A stretch of DNA of 64,000 bases from Podocnemis expansa (lineage: Eukaryota > Chordata > Testudines > Podocnemididae), in contig ML682024.1 of NCBI GenBank assembly GCA_007922195.1, forward strand, positions 4,784,273-4,848,272, in the 5' to 3' direction. The notes beneath the pieces were generated by a model that had not been told where the DNA came from, did not search any database, and worked only from the letters and a program-made list of their open reading frames with translations. Positions 19,748 to 30,409 of the stretch are shown here, in pieces (position 1 is the stretch's first letter; every line of letters begins with the position of its first letter). Position numbers and translations under genes: made by a program.

Positions 19748-20740
19748 ATGGCTGAGTCAAACTGGACGGCAGGGACCGATTTCCTCCTTGTGGGCTTCCC
19801 CTCCAACCAAGATCTACGTCTGCTCCTCTTTTCATTCATGCTTCCCATCTTCCTGCTCGGCCTGGCAGGAAACCTGGGCCTGGCACTTTTGATTTGGGCT
19901 GAGCACTCCCTTCACACACCCATGTACTACTTCCTCAGCCACCTGGCACTGCTGGACCTCTGTTCTTGCTGCACCGTGGCCCCTGTCATGCTGCAGGGCC
20001 TGCTGGCAGGTCAGGCCACCCTCGCTGGCCCAGCCTGTGCCCTCCAGATGTTCTTCTTTGCCACCGCTGGGGATGCCGAGTGCTGCCTGCTGGCAGCCAT
20101 GGCCTATGACCGTTATGCTGCTGTCTGCCGCCCTCTGCACTACCATGCCACTATGCCGCCCTGCCTCTGCCGCGGGCTGGTGTTTGGCTCCTATGCAGCT
20201 GGGGCAGCCAGTGCAGCTGTACACTCCAGCCTGGCTTTTCAGCTGCCCTTCTGCCAGGGCCGCACCCTCGATCACTTCTTTTGCATCATCCCTTCCGTGC
20301 TAGATTTGGCCTGCGCTGACACCAGCCTCAACCAGGCCCTGCTGCTGGCCATCTGCGGTGCCATCCAGAGTGCCACCCTGCTGGCCATCCTGGCCTCCTA
20401 CGGGCTGATCCTCAGGGCCGTGGGGCGAGGGGGATTGCGCCGTGCTGCTTCCACTTGCAGCTCCCACTTAGCAGTCGTGGCTGTGCTCTATGGGACCATC
20501 ATCTTCATGTACCTGCGGCCTGAAGGCAGCTACGCTCCTCAGGCTGACATGATGTCTGCTGCATTCTACACCATCATCATCCCCACCCTCAACCCTGCTA
20601 TCTACAGCTTGCGCAATGCTGAAGTTAAGGGGGCTCTGGGCAGGAGGTTCCTGGTGGGGCGCCACATCTGGGGTGAGAGAGGAAGGGGCCGGATGACAGG
20701 TGGCGAAGAGAAGGGGAGACAAGGAAAGATGAGTACTTAG
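19748..20740 (+). CDS. olfactory receptor (class II type), intact, 330 aa
   Basis: G-protein-coupled odorant receptor of the plasma membrane in olfactory cilia. Single coding exon preceded by a good acceptor (ctctccccacag). Family marks in order: an N-glycosylation site NWT at residues 5-7; GN in helix 1; HTPMYYFLSHLALLDL in helix 2; the MAYDRY motif at residues 118-123; TCSSHL at the start of helix 6; and PTLNPAIYSLRN in helix 7. Start chosen at 19748 because the upstream open frame back to 19568 has no receptor homology. It lies in arm A; its inverted paralogue is at 38660-39592. Odd points: the usual FFCD in the second extracellular loop reads FFCI, and the C-terminus runs about 20 residues past the paralogue's stop because that TGA is AGA here. 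No frameshift or stop, so probably functional. Confidence 0.9.
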   Translation: MAESNWTAGTDFLLVGFPSNQDLRLLLFSFMLPIFLLGLAGNLGLALLIWAEHSLHTPMYYFLSHLALLDLCSCCTVAPVMLQGLLAGQATLAGPACALQMFFFATAGDAECCLLAAMAYDRYAAVCRPLHYHATMPPCLCRGLVFGSYAAGAASAAVHSSLAFQLPFCQGRTLDHFFCIIPSVLDLACADTSLNQALLLAICGAIQSATLLAILASYGLILRAVGRGGLRRAASTCSSHLAVVAVLYGTIIFMYLRPEGSYAPQADMMSAAFYTIIIPTLNPAIYSLRNAEVKGALGRRFLVGRHIWGERGRGRMTGGEEKGRQGKMST

Positions 20741-21894
20741 GGTCTATCACAGCATTGAGGTAGCATTTCAGTATAGACACAACCTGTTCTGAGGGGCAGA
20801 TGTCGTAGTCCACCTCCCCGGGTGGCAGGAGGTAGGCCTTATGGAGTAATTCTTCAATCTACCCAGCTCTGTCTGCAGCAGGGGTTAGGTTGACTTCACT
20901 TTGTCTCTTCAGGGCATGGATATTTCACATCCCAGAACAATGTAGTTGGCTTGACATAACTTCTAGCATAGACCAGGCATGAGTAAAGTATTCAGAATCC
21001 AGCCGATAGCCTTTCTGGCTTCTACTCACGCTGTGATCATGTCTGCTGTAGTCCATGTCCCATCCTCACTCAGGCAAAAGTTCACTATAAGTCACAGAGA
21101 GCATTTGTCTGAATCCAACAGTCATTTGCTGACCTGTGCGATGTGAGGGTTATTCTCAGTCCCACACTGACAATGTCAAACTCCAATGGCCAGTGACCAT
21201 GTCCTGTCCCTGCACATCATGGCCCCGTAACCTTGCACTCCCTAGAAGGGTTGCTGTGGACAGGATGCAGCCCATCTGCACTTTTTGGAATTAGATGGTA
21301 TCCTCCACATATGGCTAGGGGTGGGGTGGAGTCCCCCTAAAACTGGACACAGGGATCTGGGGGTTGCGCTCCAGCCTCTGTGCACCTTAGTTGGGAGGCG
21401 CTTAATGACTCCAAGCATCTCACAGAACTCTGTGATGCATCAGGGGAGAATCTATGCACTCTGTCTCTTGGATAAGGCCCAGTGGGGAGAGATTGTGGGA
21501 CAAACATCCTGTTAATTGCCACAAATTCCCACTGCAACCCATCAGCAGCTCTTCCCATGCCCGCAGCTCCTGTCCCTAGGTGCACCAGCTCCTAACAATG
21601 CCCAGAGCGGTGTGGACCATTATCAATAATTAACACATCAGGGATGAGTTGGAAATGGGAGCACAGGGAGTCTGGGTTGGGACAGTTGTACATAGGCCAT
21701 GTACGGCTATATTAGATGGCTAAACAGACAGTTTTAGAGTAAACTGGTTCTAGTTCATCTGTGTTTGGCCATAGTGGAACCTCAGTGCTGGTTAGGGTAT
21801 CAGCCATCCTGGTGCTTTCAGGATTGTCCCGATATTGTGGACTTTGTCTTATATACACAACTATAACGTCTGGAAAAAATGTGTCCCAATTTAA

Positions 21895-22292
21895 TAAACC
21901 TGCCTTATAATGAGAGACTCCAGGAGCTCAATCTGTTTAGTGTAACGAAGAGAAGCTTAAAGTTTTACTTGACTCAAGTAGTTGGTTGGGGGACAAATAT
22001 TTAATAATGGGCACTTCAGGCTAGCAGAGGAAGGCAAACCTGATCCAAGAGCAGAGTGTTGACACTAGACAAATCGAGCCTGGAAAGAAAGCATAAATTT
22101 TTAATGAAGAGATTAATTAACCATTTGGAACAATTGCCCGAGGGTAATGGTGGATTTTCCAGCACTTTCAATTGTTCAGTCAAGCTGGGAAGTTTTTCTA
22201 GGCCTTCTCTGTAAATCATTTTGAGGCCATTTTCTGGCATGTGTTTCACAGAGGAGGTGATGGGGAGAGACTAGAAGATCCCAGTTTGGAAT
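21895..22292 (+). repeat. CR1 LINE 3' fragment
   Basis: Contains 'gagactccaggagctcaatc', 'agtgtaacgaagagaagctt', 'gggggacaaatatttaataa' and 'tagacaaatcgagcctggaa', the CR1 3' end in order. Confidence 0.75.
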
Positions 22293-22554
22293 CAATGAAT
22301 AATTTTGAAACTCTCCTAACTCCAAAGGTGGCAGAAAGGTGAGGTCATGACATACTGAGGCTGATTTCTCAGTCTTCTGGACCTAGGATGTTTTTCTGAA
22401 AGATCTGCTCTAGTTCAAACAGGAATGAATCTGGGGCCTGGTCTGTACAGGGGTGGTCAGATAGGATGAACCCAATGTACCTTCTGGCCTTGGCAGCTAG
22501 GGACCTGTGTGGATGGTAGGGGTAAGATCTCATTTTCCTTAGTGGGGAAGCATA

Positions 22555-22830
22555 TGGCCAACTGCCATAAATGCCACTATGGAAGGTCCCATTTTCGTTA
22601 CTGAGCACTGGGCAGGAGCCAGGCAAACTGCCTTAACTGCCACTTTGTAAGTCTTTGTAAGTTTATTGGTGGCAAGGGGTCTGGCCAACTGTCAGAACTG
22701 CCATTTTGGAAGGTCACATTTTCATTGCTAGGCAGGTGAGGTCAACTGCTTTAATGGACATTTTGGAAGGTTTCCTTTTCATTGGTGGGGAGGGGTCTAG
22801 CCAGCTGTCACTCTGGAAGGCCCATGATCA
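22555..22830. repeat. degenerate minisatellite, ~70-80-bp units
   Basis: Roughly four units of the form 'ggccaactgycataactgcc atttygga aggtc..cattttcattg' follow each other (22557, 22620, 22690, 22740). A similar single unit appears at about 36030-36060. Confidence 0.6.
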
Positions 22831-23334
22831 TGGGAGGGGGGACATGGATGCCATCACCGGAAAGCCCTTTCAACAGGACAGTGGGGCACAATCTCACCCC
22901 ACTTAAAGGCTCCTCTGTTCATCGATTCTGTCATGCAAGATGGCTCCTTTCCTGTATGCCATTGCCACCCCTCCTCTGAGACACTAAACCTCCTGGGACA
23001 GACAACCCTCAATCAGGCTTTTGAGATGAGCACCAGCTATAATTACTATACGGGGGTGCACAAGATGTATTCTCAGTGTTTTCCCCTGGAATTAAAATTG
23101 GGAGGGTGTGTTTCAGTTGCTTGGGGGGGTGTGGTGTTAAGATCAATGAAGTGTAAGACTGTGGGAGTGAAGGGGGCGGGGTGGCTGTATGGCATCATAA
23201 TAAAAACTAAAAAGTGTTTCATGATCATTTTATTAGATTAGCACACAAAACTGGCTACTCCCGCCTTCTATGAAGGACTGTACCTACATCTTTCTGGGTT
23301 CTTTGTTTTATAAAGGGATCCTACAAAACTAGGT
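22831..23334. other. intergenic, no recognised feature
   Basis: No repeat or gene I can name. Confidence 0.35.
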
Positions 23335-23510
23335 GACTGGGCAACAAAATGGCAGATAAAATTTTAAGTTGATAAATACAAAGTAATGCACATTTGAAAA
23401 CAGATTCCCAACTATACATATAAAATGAGGGTGTCTAACTTAGCTGTCACCACTCAGGAAAGAGATGTTGGAGTCCATTATGGATAGTTTTTTGAAAAAT
23501 TCTGGGTTGC
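23335..23510 (+). repeat. CR1 LINE fragment
   Basis: 'tgggcaacaaaatggcagat' followed by 'gttgataaatacaaagtaatgca' corresponds to the conserved CR1 segment around the RT C-terminus. Confidence 0.65.
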
Positions 23511-23844
23511 GCTGTCCACTGCTGCATTTCATTACCCTTGTGCATAGTCTTCTGCTGCCACCTCCACACTGTCACCTGACCTCTGTGAATTTAAGTCTCA
23601 GTGGGGGGACTTATGCTGATGAAGGCTGGCAGTTTCTCTACTGAAACACTGGTATGTTCCCACTGTAGGTCTAAGACTAGCACTTAGCCTCATTATCAGT
23701 GATTTCAGCTATAATGGTTACTTAAAATAACTAAAGACTGGATGGAGCCTAACTAACAAACACTGTTTGACCAGCCCACGCCATGTTAAAAGATAGAGCT
23801 GATTGCAAATCAGACAGTGCTTGTAACTGAGGCAGAGCCCACAA

Positions 23845-24336
23845 CAGTGTTCTCTGTAAGCTGTGCTGGCGCACTGCAGTGCAGCTCGCCGCAGCCACCA
23901 GCGCAGCGAAGGCTGCCAGCAGCGCACTGCCGGCAGCCAGAGTCCCTGCATAGCGCTCCTGTGGAGCATGGAGTTTTGAAAACTCCCACCCAGAGAAGCT
24001 TTAACAGAGCATGCCCAGAAAATCTGAGCATGCTCCGTAGAGCTTCTCTGGCCCAGGAGCCCCGAGGTAAGTTTGTGGGGGCTGGGGAGGCCGCTGGGAG
24101 TGGGGGGGGGTGAGCAGGAGCAGGGGGGAGTGCTGCCAGGAGCAGGGGGTGAGCAGGAGCAAGGGGGGTGATGCCGGGAGCGGGGTGGCGAGTGGGAGTG
24201 GGAGGGCTGCTGCCAGGAGCAGGGGCGGATGCCGCCGGGAGTGGGGGGGGGGGCTGCACAGTGGGCCCCATGGGGGGGGGAGCGCAGCGAGCAACAGGAG
24301 TTGCTCAGCTGCCCTCTCTCCTTAGAGGGAACATTG
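23845..24336. mobile_element. hAT-type MITE with G-rich core
   Basis: Ends CAGTGTTCTCTGTAAG and CTTAGAGGGAACATTG are inverted repeats. A perfect 8-bp duplication GCCCACAA flanks it (23837-23844 and 24337-24344). The interior (about 24080-24290) is a G-run minisatellite with units like 'gagcaggagcaggggg'. No transposase. Confidence 0.9.
24080..24290 (+). repeat. G-rich minisatellite, G-quadruplex-prone
   Basis: Many runs of three to nine Gs spaced by short linkers (gagcag, gatgcc, gagtgg). The long proline-rich or glycine-rich open frames on either strand are consequences of this composition. Confidence 0.7.
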
Positions 24337-24582
24337 GCCCACAACACCAAGCAAAACATCCATCCCCTTCCCACTCTCTCTCCCTCTCAACTGAGAATCT
24401 GTCTGGCATCTGAACCCCCTTACTCCTTAGTAAGTTCAGTTCAGTCATTTCCAACCAATGACTAAATTGGTATAACGCTATGTTACTAGCTGACAACTGG
24501 GGGATGTTGGGAAATTCAGGGAGGGTGTAGAGGAGGTGTGGGGGGGGGGTGCTGGGGAAATCCCTGGGTATGAGAAGAATAG

Positions 24583-24750
24583 TTCTCCTTTGAGCACTGC
24601 TCACATCATTCAGTTACAGGTGTGTACATGCCACAGCGCACGGTAGCTCGGAAAGTCTTTAGCGTTAGCCTGTCAGGTCAGGGCACATGACCAATGCCCC
24701 CTCTACACCGTGGCTATATAGGTGACCATGACCCTGACCCTCCTGGTTCC
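24583..24750 (+). repeat. DIRS left inverted terminal repeat
   Basis: 'tcattcagttacaggtgtgt' and 'ggaaagtctttagcgttagc' through 'gtggctatataggtgacc' match the reverse complement of 31455-31640 base for base over long stretches. Confidence 0.85.
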
Positions 24751-24829
24751 TTTTTCTGCCATCAGCGTCGGTTCGGATCAGCGTTATCTTGAGAAATGCA
24801 AGGGCCTGTCTTTTCGCACGAAACTTAAA

Positions 24830-26762
24830 ATGCCAGGTTTCAAGCCGTGCTTAGAATGCTGCAAGGCTTTCCTGATGGACAATCCACATGAGAAATGCCT
24901 CGCTTGTTTGGGTGAGTCCCATCTCACAGCGGACTGCCCCATTTGCTGATCCTTCAAGAGGAGGACACGGCTGGAAAGGGAGCGTTGCCTTCGCCTGATT
25001 TCTGGGACTGGAGCCGCTCCGCTCAAAAGCGGCCGAGCCACCAGCACTCCGCCGGACCTTTGATAGGGCCAGGCTCAATATTCTCACTGATCTCTGGGGC
25101 CCAAAATCTCAGCCCTCCACGGTACCTCCTAGGCACCGACCTCGCCAGTCTTCTGGTAGCCTCCCAGCCGCCCCGGGTAGGGCTCCGGCTCAGGCACCAG
25201 CTTGCCAAGGGCATTTAAATCTGGCTTTGGTGCAAAATAAGAGGCAACTGGCCACAACGACACCGCCTCCCTTGGCACCGCTGACGCGGCACCACCCACA
25301 AGTCCAGCACTGCCATCAAACCCGGCACCGCCATCAAGCCCGGTACTGCTGGACCCAGCACCATCACTGATAACTCCGCTTCCGGTGATGTCACTTCCGG
25401 TACTGTCGGATTTGGTACCGGCAACGCCTGCACAGATGCCGGCACCATCCCAGGCCTCTTAACCCCTTTACAACCTGGCACCGTCAAACTCGGTACCAGG
25501 CCCAAGTGCTACAGCTCCGCCTCACCGCTCCTCCAAGGAACTCTTGGTACCGGACTGCCGACTGTTGGGGGGGAGGTCATCCAGGTAGTCCTTGGAAGAT
25601 CCCTTCCTGCCCCCCCAGGAGGAGCACCTGAGAAAGCAAGCCCGGAAAAGCTCTATGTCACCGAGCTCAAGGCGAAGGCACCCATCTGAGGAGGCACCTG
25701 CTCTCCACATGATGCCTATGCTGCCGTCAAGGTTCCCGCACAACGAATGGACCCTCGACTGGCTGAACGCGATGGCAGATGACACATCCTCCTGTTACAC
25801 CTGCTCGCCAGCACCAGAGTCTTCGGATTTCTCTGACGACGAGCTGGACCCTGATTCTACCCAACGAAGCAGATCAAGGGCCCCTTCATCTTCATCACCT
25901 GACGAGCAATTAATCGACATGTCCGCTGACTGCGAAGGGGATCCTCGCATCAAGCAGGACCTTGTCCGCTGCATGGTGGTGAACCTGAAGCTCAAGCTAG
26001 GGGTGATCCAGGTGGAGGATGATTCTCTCTTCGATGTGTGCCACCGAGCCCCGCTGGCTAAGGTCGGAATCCCCTTGCACACCGGGGTATTCCTCATTGT
26101 CCAGGAATGCTGGCAAATGCCTTTCTTGATCCCGCCAGTGTCCAAAGTAGCGGACAAGAAATACTCTGTCTCCGTGGAAGGTTTCCACTTCCAGTTTCTT
26201 CACCCGGCCCCAGGGTCCCTGGTGGTCGATGCAGTCAACCAAAGGGAGAGACAAGGTCAACCTAGCACCACGCCCAAGAACAAAGAGGCAAGAAGACTTG
26301 ACCTGTTGGGCAGGAAAGTTTACTCCTCTGCCGCCCTCCAGCTGTGCATCTCAAATCATTCAGCCTTGATGACGCGCTACATCTTCAGCCTGTGGGAAGC
26401 TCTATGGAATCTCTGGCCAGCCATCTCCAAGGATCGCTTGAGAGGTTTTTGAGGAGATTCTGGATGAGGGAGAGAGAGCGTCCAGGAATGCACTCGCAGC
26501 AACCTGGGATGCAGTAGACACAGCAGCACGTTTAATGGCATCGGCAGTGGTGATGCACTGGTTGGCCTGGCTCCAGAACTCCAGTTTCTCCACGCAGATG
26601 CAACAGATTATTCAGGACCTTCCCTTCAAAGGCCCCGACCTCTTTGCACCTTCCACAGATGCGAAGCTGCATGGTATGATGGCCTCGAGGGCTACACTGA
26701 GGTCCCTCGGAATCTACACCCCTCAGCCTGTTAGGCGTTCCTCAAGTTCGCACCAGCTATAA
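24830..26762 (+). pseudogene. DIRS Gag-like ORF1, broken
   Basis: Begins with a cysteine-rich module, MPGFKPCLECCKAF, then DNPHEKCLACLGE and a further CxxC, which is shared with the second DIRS element at 57924. A TGA at about 24947 stops this frame where the second copy reads on. The main body is open at 25592-26452 (acidic serine-rich stretch, then a conserved globular region) and continues in another frame at 26535-26762. Structural nucleocapsid role is inferred from family position; at least one stop and one frameshift disable it. Confidence 0.7.
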
Positions 26763-27044
26763 CAGCATTTACAGCAACTGAAACAGCAGCTGCAACTGCA
26801 GACCCAGTTTCTGAGATCTCTGCAGTTTCCCCAGCATCACCTCGAGGACCTGGACAAGGATAAAGAACGATCAGGTAAAGGGGGTAAGCTGGGCGCCTCC
26901 CAGTTGGGACAGTGTAGACAGGGGTTGGATCATTCATCGGGCCGCAAACAGCGTTTTTGATGGTACCCCCAAGGGCAGCATTCCACACCCCCTGTACTCC
27001 CCCCACTGCCTCCGCCACTTCGCCCCACGGTGGACCTGAGTCAT

Positions 27045-28436
27045 AGAATCATAGAATCATAGGGTTGGAAGGGACCCCACAAGGTCATCTAGTCCAACCC
27101 CCTGCCAAAAAAAGCAGGACCACTCCCATTAGATCATCCCAGTCAGTGTTTTGTCCAGCTGGGACTTGAACATCTCCAGAGATGGAGATTCCACCACCTC
27201 CCTAGGCAACTTATTCCAATGCTTCACCACTTGCCTAGTAAGGAAGTTTTTCTTAATATCCAGCCTGGACCGCCCCAGCTGTAACTTGAAACCATTGCTT
27301 CTCGTTCTGCCCTCTGTTACTACCGAGAACAGTCGAGCTCCCTCCTCCTTGGAGCAACCCTTCAAGTAGTTGAAGGTTGCTATCAAATCCCCCCTCAATC
27401 TTCTCTTCTGCAGGCTAAATAAGCCTAGTTCCTTCAGTCTTTCTTCATAGGGCTTGTGCTCCAGCCCTTTGATCATATTGGTTGCCCTCCTCTGGACTCT
27501 CTCTAATTTGTCCATGTCCTTTTTGTAGTGGGGAGCCCAAAACTGGACACAGTATTCCAGGTGTGGCCTCACTAGTGCAGAATAGAGGGGAATGATCACA
27601 TCCCTTGATCTGCTGGTAACACTTCTTCTGATGCAGCCCAGTATGCCATTGGCCTTTTTGGCAGCAAGAGCACACTGCTGACTCATATCCAGCTTCCCAT
27701 CCACCATGACTCCCAGGTCCTTTTCTCCAGTGCTGCTATTTAGCTGATCACTCCCCAGCCTGTAGCAGTACATGGGGTTTTTTCGTCCCAAGTGCAGGAT
27801 TTTACACTTATCCTTGTTGAACCTCATGAGATTCCTCTTGGCCCACTGCTCCAGTTTGTCTAGGTCTCCCTGAATCCTGTCTCTGCCCTCTAGGGTGTCT
27901 ACCGTTCCCCCCAGTTTGGTATCATCTGCAAACTTACTAAGTGTGCAATCTATCCCATCATCCAGATCATTAATGAAAACATTGAACAGAACTGGCCCCA
28001 GGACCGACCCCTGGGGCACACCACTTGTTACTGCCTGCCAACTTGACATGGAGCCATTGATTCCTACACGCTGAAACCGTTGTTCTAGCCAGTTTTCTAT
28101 CCACCTTACAGTCCATCTATCCAACCCATACTTCCTTAATTTGCCAATGAGAATGCTGTGGGAAACCGTATCAAAAGCCTTGCTAAAGTCAAGGTATATG
28201 ACACCAACGGCTCTTCCCGCATCCACAAATCCAGTCATCTCATCATAGAAGGCGATGAGGTTGGTCAGGCATGATTTACCCTTGGTAAATCCATGCTGAC
28301 TGTTCCTGATTACTCTACGTTCCTCCAAGTGTTTCAGGATGGATTCTTTGAGAAGCTGCTCCATGATTTTTCCAGGGATTGAGGTGAGGCTGACAGGTCT
28401 GTAATTCCCTGGATCCTCCTTTTTGCCTTTCTTGAA
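27045..28436 (-). mobile_element. young 5'-truncated CR1 LINE inserted in the DIRS element
   Basis: The 3' end on the left is the CR1 hallmark tandem 'catagaatcatagaatcat' followed by 'agggttggaagggacc'. GAGTCAT occurs at both edges (27038-27044 and 28437-28443), suggesting a 7-bp target duplication, though part overlaps the tail repeat. The element is truncated inside the reverse transcriptase and is otherwise undamaged. Confidence 0.88.
27129..28435 (-). CDS. CR1 reverse transcriptase, C-terminal part, open frame
   Basis: LINE-encoded reverse transcriptase that copies CR1 RNA at the genomic nick. The frame is open from the truncation point at 28435 (first residues [19 protein letters not shown], the conserved RT start block) to the stop at 27129, about 435 codons with no interruption. 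The palm motifs are present: [20 protein letters not shown] and the catalytic FADDTKL. The C-terminal end with [12 protein letters not shown] is typical for CR1. The endonuclease and ORF1 are missing, so the copy cannot move by itself. The undamaged frame points to recent insertion. Confidence 0.9.
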
Positions 28437-28479
28437 GAGTCATGTCAGACCAGTGGATCCTCGACACAATGGTCAGAAG

Positions 28480-29350
28480 ATACCACATTCAGTTCCTCTG
28501 AACCCCCTAGGACAGAAAACTATTCCCTCCCATAATCCCAGAGAATCCCGATCTGCTAGGCAAACTCGAGGCTGAATGCCGGAAGTTACTCTCCCTCGGA
28601 GCCATCGAAAAGGTTCCCAAGGGGGAACGCGGCAAAGGGTTCTATTCTTGCTACTTCCTGGTTCCCAAACCCAGTGGGGACCTACAGCCCATTCTAGATT
28701 TCAGAGCTCTCAACAAAAACATAAAATAAAATTCCGCATGATCTCCCTACTGCAGCTCATTCCCTGCCTGTCCCCAGCAGTGTGGTTCGTGGCCCTCGAC
28801 CTAAAGGACGCTTACTTCCACAAAGCCATTCAGCCCCACCACAGGCAGTTCCTCAGGTTTGTAGTTGCATGACGCCATTACCAGTTCACCGCCCTCCCCT
28901 TAGGGTTATCGCTAGCCCCCAGGGTGTTCACAAAGTGTGTCGCACCAGTCGCAGCATTCTTACGCAGGAGAGATGTAAGAATCTACCCCTACCTAGATGA
29001 CTGGCTCATAGTGGGCAAGTCAAGTTGACAAGTACAAGACCACATCGATGTGGTAATGAACCTGTGCAAGTTCCTGGGCTTCCGCATAAACTTGGAGAAG
29101 TCCAAGCTTTGCCCCACTCAGGACATAGAGTTCATTGGGGCACGCTTAAACACCCAACAAGGCACCGCATCCTTGCCCCTGTCAAGATTTCGGTCCATCT
29201 GCACCACCATCATGGAGCTCCAGGTGCCCGGGCTGACCACAGCGCACAGATGCATGCAGCTCCTGGGGCACATGGCAACAGACACATCGGTAATCCGAAC
29301 AGCTCACCTGTGGAGGCAACCGTTTCAGCTCTGGTTCACCACAAGCTTCT
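28480..29350 (+). pseudogene. DIRS reverse transcriptase, broken
   Basis: Recognisable RT blocks in order: LVPKPSGD at about 28660; DLKDAYFH around 28798-28821; LPLGLSLAPRVF around 28890; and the catalytic YLDDWLIVG around 28990. These are followed by 'LCKFLGFRINLEKSKL' near 29070. Stops occur near 28726, 28870 and 29027 and the frame changes at least once, so no full protein is made. The downstream part is open at 29050-29352. Confidence 0.8.
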
Positions 29351-29402
29351 GACCAGAAAGGGACCGCCTAGACGAGGTAATCTTGGTACCCCAGCATGCC
29401 CT

Positions 29403-29807
29403 GGAGTCCCTCCAAATTTGAAGAGACCCCACTTCGTGATGGGGGGAATTCTGTTTAGGGAGTCCAAGCCTGCAGTGACCCTGATAACGGATGCCTCCAA
29501 CTCAGGGTGGGGTGCCCACCTGTCCGGGGGCCTCTCCACACAAGGTGTCTGGAGCCCCAAGAACAGTCTCCTCCACATAAACGTGAAGGAACTCAGGGCC
29601 ATCAGACTGGCCTGCATGACCTTCCTAGACCAGATCCAGGGCAGAGTGGTCCAAGTCCTCTCAGACAACATAGCAGCAGTGTTCTACATCAACTGCCAGG
29701 GGGAAGTCCGCTCCTTGGCACTATGCAAGGAAGTGACCAAGCTTTGGCAACAGACCATCACTTCACGCCAACTGGCGCCCATCTTCCTGGGGTGGACAAC
29801 GGCATAG
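29403..29807 (+). pseudogene. DIRS RNase H domain
   Basis: The segment VTLITDASNSGWGAHL at about 29478-29525 is the DIRS/Gypsy-type RNase H start with its first catalytic aspartate. It is followed by NVKELRAIRLAC (catalytic glutamate) and VQVLSDNIAAVFYIN (second aspartate). This section is open but severed from the reverse transcriptase by frameshift. It ends at a TAG at 29805. Confidence 0.8.
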
Positions 29808-29829
29808 CAGATTCACTCAGCAGAAAGCC

Positions 29830-30165
29830 ACTGGCAAATCACGAGTGGTCCCTCCACAACGAGGTTTTCTCCCTCTTGACAACCAGATGGGGAACCCCTC
29901 AGATCGACCTCTTTGCCATGGCACAGAACCACAAATGCCCTCAGTTCTGCTCCCTTCAAGGCCAGGAGAAAGGGCCTCTCAACGATGCCTTCCTCCTCAA
30001 CTGGTCGGGAGCCCTAATGTATGCCTTCCTGCTGATTCCTGATTCACTGGGTGCTTCTGAAGGCCCTTGCAGACGAGGCGCTGATCATCCTGATAGCCCC
30101 AGACTGGCCCAGACAAAACTGCTTCCCTCTCCTCATGTCAGTGAGGACCCTGCTCCGCCTCCCGT
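29830..30165 (+). pseudogene. DIRS methyltransferase-like domain
   Basis: Between RNase H and recombinase, DIRS elements carry a Dam-like methyltransferase domain. Here the block reads 'GTPQIDLFAM' near 29893, then 'LNDAFLLNWSG' near 29980, then 'ILIAPDWPRQNCFPLL' near 30085 in a shifted frame. Domain naming follows the family layout; activity is unlikely given the frame changes. Confidence 0.6.
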
Positions 30166-30409
30166 GGTGGGTGGGCCTCCTGACACGGGACTCGGGTTGC
30201 CTTCAGCACCCCAACCTGGGCCTCCTGCACCTGACAGCTTGGATGCTTTCTGGCTCAGCGAGCCAGAGAGACACTGCTCAGATAGGGTTAAAAAGGTCCT
30301 GGTTGGTAGTAGAAAACCCTCCACCAGATCCACCTGCATGGCAAAATGGAATTACTTCTCCACCTGATGCCATGATAAAAACATAGACCCTATCGCCGCA
30401 CCAATTCAG

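Larger units (their letters stand above)
17690..21705 (+). repeat. inverted segmental duplication, arm A
   Basis: About 4.0 kb here matches the reverse complement of 37627-41230. Matching segments include 'gggattggctcagccag' (17775 against 41130), the whole olfactory receptor gene and the OR-flanking text. The far edge is marked by 'acataggccatgtac' (21690 against 37628). This arm carries a hAT MITE and extra local repeats near 19390-19700 that the other arm lacks, which accounts for part of the length difference. Confidence 0.85.

Noticed and set aside
23810..24294. Long proline/alanine-rich frames on the minus strand
   Set aside because: They are the complement of a G-run minisatellite within a MITE.
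25795..26260. Minus-strand frames opposite the DIRS Gag region
   Set aside because: Shadows of the plus-strand Gag frame.
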